13,082 nt of DNA from Caryophanales bacterium UBA7476. GTDB lineage: Bacteria; Bacillota_I; Bacilli_A; RF39; UBA660. Each line of letters opens with the position of its first letter. The first letter of the stretch is position 1. The stretch lies in contig DLOU01000050.1 of the NCBI GenBank assembly GCA_002477275.1, positions 1 through 13,082 on the forward strand, read 5' to 3'. Positions 1 to 5,191 of this stretch are shown piece by piece. The notes beneath the pieces were generated by a model. That model made no database searches. It was not told where the DNA came from and saw nothing but the letters and a program-made list of their open reading frames with translations. The translations under genes and the position numbers were made by a program.

Positions 1-159
1 GAAACAAATTTAAATATCAAAGAGATAAAAGAAATGTTTACTTTATTATTTATAACAGCACATGGAATTGCTAGTTTACTTGCAAATAATTCAATAACAT
101 ATGATGAAAAATATTTTAAAAGTGTATTGAAAACATCATTTAATAAATCTAATAATTAG
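1..159 (+). CDS. TetR/AcrR-family transcriptional regulator, C-terminal end (partial)
   Basis: Frame 1 is open from the first base to a TAG stop and gives 52 residues; the N-terminus, with the DNA-binding helix-turn-helix, lies outside the window. The visible part has an 'AHGIASLLANN' segment followed by 'YDEKYFKSVLKTSF', which is the usual ending of the WHG-type ligand-binding domain of TetR regulators. That domain normally binds a small ligand and forms the dimer. The gene ends 9 nt before the CPBP protease gene, so the two are probably co-transcribed, and the regulator may control its own operon. Family assignment rests only on the C-terminal signature; another helical regulator is possible. 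Confidence 0.65.
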   Translation, partial: ETNLNIKEIKEMFTLLFITAHGIASLLANNSITYDEKYFKSVLKTSFNKSNN

Positions 160-168
160 GAGAAGTGT

Positions 169-816
169 ATGAAAAAAAATAATAAAAGTGTAATAATATT
201 TTTAATAGTAATTGCTATATTATCATTAACAAATATATTAAATATTAAAATTGATGGTGAACTGTTAAAACTTTCTGGTATTTCAGTTATTGTTGGAGTA
301 GTTGCTTTCTTTGATACTAGAAAAACAAATAAAATAAAAGATGAAGGATTAAATATTAAAACTATATTTAAGGATTTTAAAGATCATCCAAAAGCAATGG
401 TATTAGCTATATTACCTTTTATAACATGTATATTATCTACGGTAATTGCAAATAAATTTCTACCAGAAGTTAATGAACATATAAATAATAGAGCTAGTTT
501 TGCTATATCGGAAGATTTAATAAAAACAATTTTAACTATAGCAGTACTAACATTAGGTGAAGAAATTGCATGGAGAGGATTCTTTCAAAAACAAACAACT
601 AAAATAATTAAATTTATCCCATCAATTATTTTAACTTCATTATTATTTGCGTTAGGACATTATAGTACAGGAAGTTTTGTAATAGTAACATATGATTTAT
701 TATTTGTATTTATTGATTCATCATTATTTGGATTAGTCTTTAAAGAAACGGATAATGCATGGTGTAGCTGGATACCACATTTCTTGGCAGATGTTATTTC
801 ATTATTTTTAATATAA
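169..816 (+). CDS. CPBP family intramembrane metalloprotease
   Basis: A 215-residue membrane protein with the three CPBP (Abi/CAAX-protease-like) motifs. Motif 1 is EEIAWRG (E131, E132, R136), motif 2 is FALGH (F160, H164) and motif 3 is HFLAD (H204, D208); these Glu and His residues form the metal-binding active site inside the membrane. Hydrophobic segments lie at about 7-26, 34-48, 76-95, 117-130, 148-163 and 170-190. The start is the ATG at 169, preceded by a good SD (AGGAGAAG) that overlaps the stop of the TetR gene. Family members process prenylated proteins or peptides, or give self-immunity to bacteriocins; the substrate here cannot be told. Pairing with a TetR regulator suggests an inducible stress or immunity function (inference). 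The length is typical of the family. Confidence 0.88.
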   Translation: MKKNNKSVIIFLIVIAILSLTNILNIKIDGELLKLSGISVIVGVVAFFDTRKTNKIKDEGLNIKTIFKDFKDHPKAMVLAILPFITCILSTVIANKFLPEVNEHINNRASFAISEDLIKTILTIAVLTLGEEIAWRGFFQKQTTKIIKFIPSIILTSLLFALGHYSTGSFVIVTYDLLFVFIDSSLFGLVFKETDNAWCSWIPHFLADVISLFLI

Positions 817-821
817 AATAC

Positions 822-863
822 CGTAATATTTTGATATCCCGTTTGCAATATGGATATATTACG
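822..863. repeat. Imperfect inverted repeat just downstream of the CPBP gene
   Basis: CGTAAT (822-827) pairs with ATTACG (858-863) and ATATCC (834-839) pairs with GGATAT (852-857), leaving a 6-nt bulge at 828-833 and a 12-nt loop. It lies between the CPBP stop codon and the terminator at 866. In RNA it would be a bulged 12-bp hairpin, perhaps a 3'-end stabiliser; as DNA it could bind a protein. No function can be assigned. Confidence 0.4.
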
Positions 864-865
864 AA

Positions 866-901
866 AAAAGAAAATCTATATATGATTTTCTTTTATTTTT
901 T
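866..901 (+). terminator. Intrinsic terminator of the TetR-CPBP operon
   Basis: An 11-bp stem, AAAAGAAAATC (866-876) with GATTTTCTTTT (884-894), a 7-nt loop, then ATTTTTT. It is placed about 50 nt after the CPBP stop. The A-rich left side would also allow it to work on minus-strand transcripts. Confidence 0.8.
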
Positions 902-942
902 AAATTCAAATATATATTGTATATCAAACAAATATTTGGCAT

Positions 943-960
943 AAGTATTCTGGAATACTT
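943..960. repeat. Perfect 8-bp palindrome upstream of the small-peptide gene (operator or 5' hairpin)
   Basis: AAGTATTC-TG-GAATACTT, a perfect 18-bp inverted repeat with a 2-nt centre. It begins two bases after a possible -35 box TTGGCA (936-941), where repressor operators often sit, but the matching -10 position (959-964, TTGATA) is poor. The promoter reading is therefore weak. It may be an operator or the base of a short RNA hairpin at the 5' end of the small-peptide transcript. Confidence 0.45.
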
Positions 961-965
961 GATAA

Positions 966-1002
966 GTTGGGTGCTACCACATTCTTGAAAAGGAAGATGG
1001 TA
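966..1002 (+). promoter_or_regulatory. Leader hairpin sequestering the SD of the small hydrophobic peptide
   Basis: TACCA (975-979) pairs with TGGTA (998-1002). After a symmetric 2x2 internal loop (CA/GA), TTCTT (982-986) pairs with AGGAA (991-995) around a GAAA tetraloop (987-990). The SD core AGGAAG lies inside the stem and the hairpin ends directly before the ATG at 1003. Immediately 5', 966-975 (GTTGGGTGCT) is complementary, with one G-U pair, to 1097-1106 near the 3' end of the same transcript. Hidden SD plus 5'-3' pairing is the known layout of type I toxin mRNAs. Confidence 0.6.
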
Positions 1003-1092
1003 ATGTATATGAGTAAGAAAGATTTTTTAATCTGTATCTTGCTATTTATCATCTTTTTACCTATAGCATTACTATTTGTAATACTAAAATAA
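1003..1092 (+). CDS. 29-residue hydrophobic peptide, candidate type I toxin
   Basis: The ATG at 1003 follows the SD AAGGAAG with a 6-nt gap and opens a 29-codon frame ending in TAA. A second in-frame ATG at 1009 would give 27 residues but has poorer SD spacing. The peptide starts MYMSKKD, runs through about 20 hydrophobic residues (8-28, with one proline at about 20) and ends in lysine: one membrane-spanning helix with a positive N-terminal end. This is the general shape of type I toxins (Fst, TxpA, BsrG, TisB), but I do not recognise a named family. The surroundings support a toxin: the SD is sequestered, the mRNA ends can pair, and a convergent minus-strand terminator lies just past the stop codon. 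It could instead be an unrelated small membrane peptide, or non-coding. Confidence 0.5.
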   Translation: MYMSKKDFLICILLFIIFLPIALLFVILK

Positions 1093-1134
1093 AAGAAGCA
1101 CCTAACACACGTAGTCAGCGTATGAATTAGGTGC
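1085..1134 (-). terminator. Minus-strand hairpin terminator just past the small-peptide stop codon
   Basis: GCACCTAA (1098-1105) and TTAGGTGC (1127-1134) form a perfect 8-bp stem, extended inside by CACACG/CGTATG with one mismatch and a 7-nt loop. Read on the minus strand the hairpin is followed by TTCTTTTATTTTA, a U-rich tract; on the plus strand it is followed by CAACCAAA, so it terminates leftward transcripts only. In the plus-strand transcript the same stem would be a 3' structural hairpin. Confidence 0.65.
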
Positions 1135-1202
1135 CAACCAAATTTTGGGTAACACTCAACACTGCAATATTAAGTGTTCCTTTTTTTTATGCAAGTTTCA
1201 TT
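1087..1202 (-). ncRNA. Candidate antisense RNA overlapping the 3' end of the small-peptide mRNA
   Basis: Inferred from a minus-strand terminator at 1085-1134, located where the antitoxin RNA of a type I module would end, and a possible minus-strand promoter: -10 TATAAA (minus strand over 1209-1214) with TTGAAA (over 1232-1237) at a long 19-nt spacing. The product would be about 115 nt and would overlap the 3' part of the peptide mRNA by about 100 nt, as in the convergent TxpA/RatA and BsrG/SR4 pairs. The promoter is weak and lies over the tRNA terminator region, so the 5' end is uncertain. Confidence 0.35.
1158..1188 (+). terminator. Intrinsic terminator of the small-peptide transcript
   Basis: AACACT (1158-1163) pairs with AGTGTT (1173-1178) around a 9-nt loop, followed by CC and eight T. 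A second copy of AACACT at 1151-1156 could replace the left arm. It lies about 65 nt after the peptide stop codon. Confidence 0.7.
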
Positions 1203-1221
1203 GACATCTTTATAGTAACAT

Positions 1222-1248
1222 AAAAACGACTTTTTTCAAGTCATTTTT
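1222..1248 (-). terminator. Terminator of tRNA-Met (probably works both ways)
   Basis: On the minus strand a stem AAAAATGACTT/AAGTCGTTTTT (one G-U pair, 5-nt loop) ends in a T-rich side. It follows the tRNA by about 30 nt; between them lies another small hairpin, ACTCG/CGAGT (1252-1268 region). The stem is A-rich on one side and T-rich on the other, so it could also stop plus-strand transcripts. Confidence 0.65.
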
Positions 1249-1278
1249 TAACTCGATAAGTTCGAGTAATTATCAATA

Positions 1279-1355
1279 TGGTAGCGCCGGAGAGATTCGA
1301 ACTCACGACCTATCGGGTATGAACCGATTGCTCTAGCCAACTGAGCTACAGCGCC
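1279..1355 (-). tRNA. tRNA-Met (anticodon CAU), elongator type
   Basis: The minus strand folds into a full cloverleaf of 77 nt with encoded CCA. The D arm is GCTC/GAGC, the anticodon arm is ATCGG-TTCATAC-CCGAT with CAT in the middle, and the T loop is TTCGAAT. The first base is G opposite U72, as in the Bacillus elongator tRNA-Met, not the C1 mismatch of initiators, and the loop TTCATAC matches elongator Met rather than tRNA-Ile2 (CTCATAA). An oddity is a U-U mismatch at the second pair of the T stem (U50-U64; plus strand 1291 and 1305). It has its own promoter and terminator. Confidence 0.93.
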
Positions 1356-1374
1356 ATTTCAAAATTACTTCTAT

Positions 1375-1403
1375 AGTATAGCAACTTTTTCTCGATTTTG
1401 CAA
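1375..1403 (-). promoter_or_regulatory. Sigma-A-type promoter of tRNA-Met
   Basis: On the minus strand: TTGCAA (over 1398-1403), a 17-nt spacer and TATACT (over 1375-1380), with TGC directly before the -10 (extended -10). Transcription would start about 12-14 nt before the tRNA 5' end. Confidence 0.8.
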
Positions 1404-1449
1404 GACTATTTTAAAAAAATTATTAATTCTATTAAAATATAATATTATT

Positions 1450-1458
1450 TGATATAAT
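1450..1458 (+). promoter_or_regulatory. Extended -10 promoter of the membrane protein-HAD-lipid kinase operon
   Basis: TGA-TATAAT (TATAAT at 1453-1458) lies 28 nt before the start codon at 1487. No good -35 box is seen, in line with extended -10 promoters. The SD GAGGTG follows at 1477-1482. Confidence 0.65.
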
Positions 1459-1486
1459 TGGATTAGGGGAATAGATGAGGTGCTAG

Positions 1487-2335
1487 ATGAAATTATTAAA
1501 TAAACTTTTTTCAATAATAATATTTTTTATTTGCTTTATTATTATGTACGAATCTTTGTATTTTATTTATATTAATAAAATAGATCGTTATTTAGATAAT
1601 ATAAAGTTATCTGATAAACTAAATTTAGAAACAAGTAAACCTAATTATTTTATTGATAATGTAAATGATACATATAAAGATCTTACTAATTTGAATTATA
1701 GTTATGAAGATATAATTAAATTTGAAAATGATAGTAATATTAATTCTGTGGTATCAAATATTTTAAAAAATAAAATTAACTATTTAATAGATGATAAAGA
1801 ACTTGTTTTTGTATATTCAAAAAAAAATCTTGATAAAGAATTAACTGCTAATATAAAAAACAAAGAGATAAAAGATTATATTATATCTAATAATTATAAA
1901 ATAATTCAATTTGAATCTAGACTTAATAGTAGGATAAAAAAAATAAATGACAAACTTTTTAAAATAATAAGTTTATTACTTGATGTTAGAGTATTTATTT
2001 CTTTATGTAGTTTACTATTAATATGTATATTAATATATTTAATTATTAAAAAACATTTAAGTGTTTTTACTCCAATATTAGCTTTTAGTATATTTAATAT
2101 TTTAATTAATATAATTGAAATTGTTTTATTAAAAATTTATAATTATAATATTATTAGTTATTTTTTTGATAGTTTTATATTAGATATTATTAAAACTTCT
2201 GTTATAATTTCTGTAGTAGTAATTTGTATTAATTTATTATTTATAACTATATTTAATAAGAAAGATAAAATACCTCTTAAACCAAGAATTAGAAAGGTAA
2301 AAAGAAATGAAGAAGATTTTAGTTTCGGATTATGA
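1487..2335 (+). CDS. Unknown four-TM membrane protein with extracytoplasmic domain
   Basis: I do not recognise this 282-residue protein. It has an N-terminal membrane segment (about 7-28), a polar, Asn/Lys/Asp-rich domain of about 135 residues (30-165), three closely spaced membrane segments (about 168-187, 193-216 and 234-256) and a short basic tail rich in Lys/Arg (258-273). The central domain is probably outside the cell. Codons are very A/T-rich, as expected for a fast-evolving membrane protein. The start ATG has the SD GAGGTG 4 nt upstream. The 3' end overlaps the HAD gene by 29 nt, so the two are translationally coupled. It is the first gene of a HAD-lipid kinase operon, which makes a role at the membrane or in lipid metabolism possible, but that is guesswork. 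The stop is TGA, directly followed by an in-frame TAG. Confidence 0.75.
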   Translation: MKLLNKLFSIIIFFICFIIMYESLYFIYINKIDRYLDNIKLSDKLNLETSKPNYFIDNVNDTYKDLTNLNYSYEDIIKFENDSNINSVVSNILKNKINYLIDDKELVFVYSKKNLDKELTANIKNKEIKDYIISNNYKIIQFESRLNSRIKKINDKLFKIISLLLDVRVFISLCSLLLICILIYLIIKKHLSVFTPILAFSIFNILINIIEIVLLKIYNYNIISYFFDSFILDIIKTSVIISVVVICINLLFITIFNKKDKIPLKPRIRKVKRNEEDFSFGL

Positions 2336-2996
2336 TAGAACAATTTATTTAGATGATGATACAACTAGAAAAAATGTACAGGCTATTAAAAACTTCATGA
2401 AAAAAAATGTTGCTGTGATTGCAACTGGTAGAAGTTTTGAAGATTTTTCTGGTGCAATAAAAAAGTATAGTATAGATAGTAGTTATTATCTTCTTAACTA
2501 TGGTAATCTTGTATTAGATAGAAATTTTAATGTTATATATGAACAATGCTTGAGAAAAGAAGAACTAGATGAAATAACTGAGTTTTTTGGTAATAAAGAA
2601 TGTGATATTTACTATTGTAATAAAGATATAAATTCTAAAAAAATAGTTGGTAATATTTATAAAGTTGTATTGGTATATGAAGATAAGAATAAGCAAATGC
2701 GTGATTATAAAGAGTTTGTTAAAAGACATAATTATCTAGTATTTATACTAAAATCACATCCACATTTAGAAGTAATAAGTACTAGAATGGATAAAAGTCT
2801 TGCTATAGAAGAAATAGAAAGAAGAGAAAACAGTGATTTAGTTTACGTTATTGGAGATAGTGATAACGATATAACAATGATAAAGAAATATAATGGATAT
2901 TGTGTGAAGAATGCATCTACAGATGTAAAAGAAATATCAAGTAAGATATATGATTCTGTAAGCCTTCTTATAGATGAGTTAATGGAGGAAGATTAA
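2307..2996 (+). CDS. Cof-like HAD superfamily phosphatase
   Basis: A 229-residue haloacid-dehalogenase-type hydrolase. Motif I is DYDRT (nucleophile D8, D10, T12; most relatives have DxDGT, so R11 is unusual). Motif II is ATGRS (T40), motif III is K163 in MDKSLAIEEI, and motif IV is GDSDND (D184, D186, D188), which holds Mg2+. The cap lies between about 80 and 150, as in the type IIB (Cof) group. These enzymes remove phosphate from sugar phosphates, nucleotides or cofactors; the substrate cannot be predicted. It is somewhat shorter than the usual 260-280 residues, with a reduced cap. The SD AAAGG is 10 nt upstream, and the frame overlaps the preceding gene by 29 nt. It ends 3 nt before the lipid kinase gene. 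Confidence 0.85.
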   Translation: MKKILVSDYDRTIYLDDDTTRKNVQAIKNFMKKNVAVIATGRSFEDFSGAIKKYSIDSSYYLLNYGNLVLDRNFNVIYEQCLRKEELDEITEFFGNKECDIYYCNKDINSKKIVGNIYKVVLVYEDKNKQMRDYKEFVKRHNYLVFILKSHPHLEVISTRMDKSLAIEEIERRENSDLVYVIGDSDNDITMIKKYNGYCVKNASTDVKEISSKIYDSVSLLIDELMEED

Positions 2997-2999
2997 ACA

Positions 3000-3923
3000 A
3001 TGAAAAAAATAGCTGTTGTATATAATCCTGAAAGTGGAAAACATGATAATCATAAATTTATAAGATATGTTTCAAAAATAATGGATAAATATCATTATAA
3101 TGATATGTATTGTCCAACTCAGAGAAAGGGAGATGCAACTGAGATAATTAAAAATTTACCAGATGATCTGGATGTTGTTTTAGTTGCTGGAGGAGATGGA
3201 ACATTAAATGAAGCAATAAATGGTAATTGTTTGAGAGAAAAAAGACTTACTATTGCTTATATTCCATTTGGAACAGTTAATGATGTAGGTAGAATGTATG
3301 GACTTACTAAAAACTATATTAAAGATTTAAGAATTCTACTTGAAAATGGTGTTTCTAAGAGAATTGATGTTTGTCATATTAATAAGAAAGCATTTGTATA
3401 TGTTGCTTGTACTGGTAACTATGTCAATACAGCATATGACACACCAAGAAGACTTAAGAAAAAATATGGTAAGATGGCATATGTAATGTATGCCATTAAA
3501 CAAATTACAAAAGAAATTAATAGTTATGAACTTTCTTATAGGATAAATGATAAAGAAATAAGTGGTAACTATAGTTTTATATTTGTTACTAATACAAGTC
3601 GTATAGCTGGTTTTAATGGTATATATAATGATGTAAAACTTGATGATAAAATGTTTGAAGTAGTATTATGTAAATCTACTAATAAAAAGGAAATACTAAA
3701 AATACTATATTTACTTAAGACGAAAAATTTAGAGGATATTAAAGAAATTGAGTATTATAAAACAAAGAATTTTGAGATAGAATTTAAAAAAGAAGTTCCA
3801 TCTTGGTGTATCGATGGAGAAAAGTATGAACAAAAAGGTAAGAAGTTTATATTTACTGTAGATGAAGATACTAAGATGATTATGCCTAAAAAGAATATTG
3901 ACAAATTATTTGAAGAAAAATAA
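3000..3923 (+). CDS. Diacylglycerol kinase family lipid kinase (DgkB/YegS/BmrU-like)
   Basis: A 307-residue cytoplasmic or membrane-peripheral kinase that phosphorylates a lipid, probably diacylglycerol to phosphatidate, with ATP. The N-terminal nucleotide-binding domain shows NPESGK (9-14), the glycine-rich signature GGDGTLNE (64-71) and PFGTVNDVGR (89-98; the family pattern is PxGTxNDxAR). The second, beta-sandwich domain has LDDKMFEVV (214-222) and the IDGE catalytic-region motif (271-274). Length is normal for DgkB. The SD GGAGGA lies in the last codons of the HAD gene and the spacing is 3 nt, so the pair is co-translated. In Gram-positive bacteria DgkB recycles the diacylglycerol left over from lipoteichoic acid synthesis; whether that applies here is unknown. 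Confidence 0.9.
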   Translation: MKKIAVVYNPESGKHDNHKFIRYVSKIMDKYHYNDMYCPTQRKGDATEIIKNLPDDLDVVLVAGGDGTLNEAINGNCLREKRLTIAYIPFGTVNDVGRMYGLTKNYIKDLRILLENGVSKRIDVCHINKKAFVYVACTGNYVNTAYDTPRRLKKKYGKMAYVMYAIKQITKEINSYELSYRINDKEISGNYSFIFVTNTSRIAGFNGIYNDVKLDDKMFEVVLCKSTNKKEILKILYLLKTKNLEDIKEIEYYKTKNFEIEFKKEVPSWCIDGEKYEQKGKKFIFTVDEDTKMIMPKKNIDKLFEEK

Positions 3924-3940
3924 TTATTTTTCTTTTCTTA
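3914..3940 (+). terminator. Weak AT-only terminator after the lipid kinase gene
   Basis: AGAAAAAT (3914-3921) pairs with ATTTTTCT (3926-3933) around AATT, followed by TTTCTTA. It includes the stop codon. There is only one G-C pair in the stem, so it is probably leaky. Confidence 0.45.
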
Positions 3941-3952
3941 CTTTAATTAGTG

Positions 3953-3961
3953 TGTTATAAT
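3953..3961 (+). promoter_or_regulatory. Extended -10 promoter of sepF-divIVA
   Basis: TGT-TATAAT (TATAAT at 3956-3961), 39 nt before the sepF start; no clear -35. The strong SD AGGAGG follows at about 3989-3994. Confidence 0.6.
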
Positions 3962-4000
3962 GATTTATAGTTAAGATTGTGATAATAGGAGGACATTATT

Positions 4001-4441
4001 ATGGCTTTTGAAAAGTTTAAAAATATATTGGGTGGTTCTGAAGGTGAAGAAGAAACAGTAAATCCAGATGAAGAATTTTATTCTGCTAGTAGAGAAGAAT
4101 ATTCAGAACAGAATGGTGTAGGAGGATCTAAAATGTTGCTTCTAGAGCCAAGAGCTTATTCTGAATCACAACAAATTGCAGATTATTTAAAAGGAAGAAA
4201 TGCTGTTGTTGTAAACCTAAAAAGAGTAACACCAGATCAAGCTAAAAGAATAGTAGATTTCTTAAGTGGTACACTTTATGCTATTGGTGGAGGTCTTGAA
4301 AAATTAGGTGGAGGAGTTTTCTTATGTACACCTAATAATGTTAATGTAGAAGGTAAAATTTCTGATGAAAAAGAAAATGCTCCAACTAAGAATGGAAAAT
4401 CTAAAACTAAAGATGAGGATGAAGACGAATTTAATTGGTAA
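4001..4441 (+). CDS. sepF: Cell division protein SepF
   Basis: A 146-residue protein of the FtsZ-binding, membrane-anchoring SepF family. The first 11 residues ([11 protein letters not shown]) form the amphipathic helix that binds the membrane. They are followed by an acidic, flexible linker (12-43). The conserved core runs from about 44 to 117: [20 protein letters not shown], the VVVNLKR strand, the [12 protein letters not shown] helix and turn, and the GGVFLCTP strand. SepF polymerises into rings through this core and bundles FtsZ. A charged tail rich in Lys, Asp and Glu ends in FNW. The SD is a strong AGGAGG. The gene lies 28 nt before divIVA, as in the division cluster of Gram-positive bacteria, but ylmG and ylmH, often found between them, are absent. 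Confidence 0.93.
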   Translation: MAFEKFKNILGGSEGEEETVNPDEEFYSASREEYSEQNGVGGSKMLLLEPRAYSESQQIADYLKGRNAVVVNLKRVTPDQAKRIVDFLSGTLYAIGGGLEKLGGGVFLCTPNNVNVEGKISDEKENAPTKNGKSKTKDEDEDEFNW

Positions 4442-4469
4442 TATTTAATAATTTCCAGAGGTGATGAAT

Positions 4470-4922
4470 ATGGAAAAATTTAATTATGAGACGAATGGTT
4501 ATAATAGACGTGAAGTTAATAATTTTATTGAAGACGTAATCAATCAAACTTCTGGTATTGTTAAAAAATATAGTGAACAAAAAGAGACAATTAAGAATCA
4601 AAAAGATGAAATAGATAATTTAAAGGCAAAACTTGATTATTATATTGGAATAGAAAGTAAACTTAAAGAATCAATTGAAAGGGAAAAAATTAATAGTAAT
4701 CAAATGAAAGCTCTTGCTAGAAGAGAAGCTGATATTATTGTTGATGATGCTAAGAATAGTGCTAGTAGGATTGTAAATGAATCTTTACTTAGAGCTGAAG
4801 AAATTGATTCTAGAACAAGAATTGCTGAAAGAAACTTAAAAGTTTTTAAAGAAAAGATGAATATTGTTATTGAACAACAAAAAGCTATAATAGATCAAAT
4901 AGATGATATTGAAATATTATAG
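4470..4922 (+). CDS. divIVA: DivIVA-family cell division/polarity protein
   Basis: A 150-residue coiled-coil protein. The start is the ATG at 4470 (MEKFNYETNGYNRREV), because the SD AGAGGTGAT (4457-4465) sits just before it. An upstream GTG at 4461 is itself part of this SD and is not used. The N-terminal domain has the lipid-binding pattern with GYNRREVNNFIEDV (12-25), matching the family's 'GYdxxEVdxFL' motif. Heptads rich in Lys/Glu run from about 35 to 85, followed by a second helical part with 'ARREADIIVDDAKNSA' (about 84-100), typical of DivIVA. It binds curved membrane at septa and poles and recruits partners. Its position after sepF and before ileS matches the order in Bacillota. Length is near that of B. 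subtilis DivIVA. Confidence 0.9.
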   Translation: MEKFNYETNGYNRREVNNFIEDVINQTSGIVKKYSEQKETIKNQKDEIDNLKAKLDYYIGIESKLKESIEREKINSNQMKALARREADIIVDDAKNSASRIVNESLLRAEEIDSRTRIAERNLKVFKEKMNIVIEQQKAIIDQIDDIEIL

Positions 4923-4930
4923 TTTTTTTT
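4903..4930 (+). terminator. Terminator at the end of divIVA
   Basis: An AT-rich hairpin, ATGATATT/AATATTAT (4903-4920, one G-U pair), overlaps the last codons and is followed by eight T (4923-4930). It separates the sepF-divIVA unit from the T-box transcript. Confidence 0.55.
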
Positions 4931-4931
4931 C

Positions 4932-4960
4932 TTGAAATAATAAGGGTTATGTGATATAAT
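4932..4960 (+). promoter_or_regulatory. Promoter of the T-box-ileS operon
   Basis: TTGAAA (4932-4937), a 17-nt spacer, TATAAT (4955-4960) with TGA before it (extended -10). This is the best promoter in the window and gives a start at about 4967. Confidence 0.85.
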
Positions 4961-4966
4961 AATATT

Positions 4967-5171
4967 GTTAAGCAAATGCGAAAGACGGAAATAAGTGAAA
5001 GTTTTTAGAGAGTTCTAGTTTGGTGAAATAGAACAATTAGTATCTTATTTTAGATCACTTTCAAGTGCCCTTTATGGATAAGATAAAGGCGGAGATACAC
5101 GTTAAGTATAAATAAGCAAAATAAAAGGTGGTACCGCGAGTTAATTTCGCCCTTGGTAACCATCTTTTTTT
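4967..5171 (+). promoter_or_regulatory. T-box riboswitch, isoleucine-specific
   Basis: A leader of about 205 nt with all main T-box parts. The base of Stem I is formed by AGTGAAAG (about 4994-5001) and CACTTTCA (about 5057-5063). The Stem I arm carries AGAGAG and GGTGAAA. The likely specifier is the Ile codon ATC at 5054-5056, just above the base stem and followed by a purine; another ATC lies at 5042-5044. The T-box sequence AGGTGGTACCGCG is at 5126-5138. Its bulge TGGT (5129-5132) can pair with the uncharged tRNA end ACCA. Antiterminator: AAGG (5125-5128) with CCTT (5151-5154) and GCGA (5136-5139) with TCGC (5147-5150). Uncharged tRNA-Ile would stabilise this form and let transcription continue. 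The next gene is not ileS itself but an exchanger gene, with ileS second. Confidence 0.92.
5127..5171 (+). terminator. T-box terminator hairpin
   Basis: GGTGGT and ACC (5127-5135) pair with GGT and ACCATC (5155-5164; one bulged A, one G-U pair). The stem shares GCGA/TCGC with the antiterminator and is followed by seven to eight T. It excludes the tRNA-binding bulge, so it is the off state. Confidence 0.85.
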
Positions 5172-5191
5172 GTTATAGAAAGGAGAATAAG

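Noticed and set aside
967..1002. Longer form of the small peptide from TTG 967 or ATG 997
   Set aside because: Both starts lie within or before the hairpin and have no SD; the ATG at 1003 has AAGGAAG at 6 nt.
1201..1206. TTGACA on the plus strand as a -35 box
   Set aside because: No -10-like hexamer stands 16-18 nt downstream and no plus-strand gene follows before the minus-strand tRNA.
4461..4469. GTG start for divIVA
   Set aside because: The GTG is part of the SD AGAGGTGAT that serves the ATG at 4470.
5153..5191. Upstream TTG start for the exchanger gene
   Set aside because: It lies within the T-box terminator hairpin and has no SD; the ATG at 5192 has AAAGGAG at proper spacing and begins a normal first TM segment.
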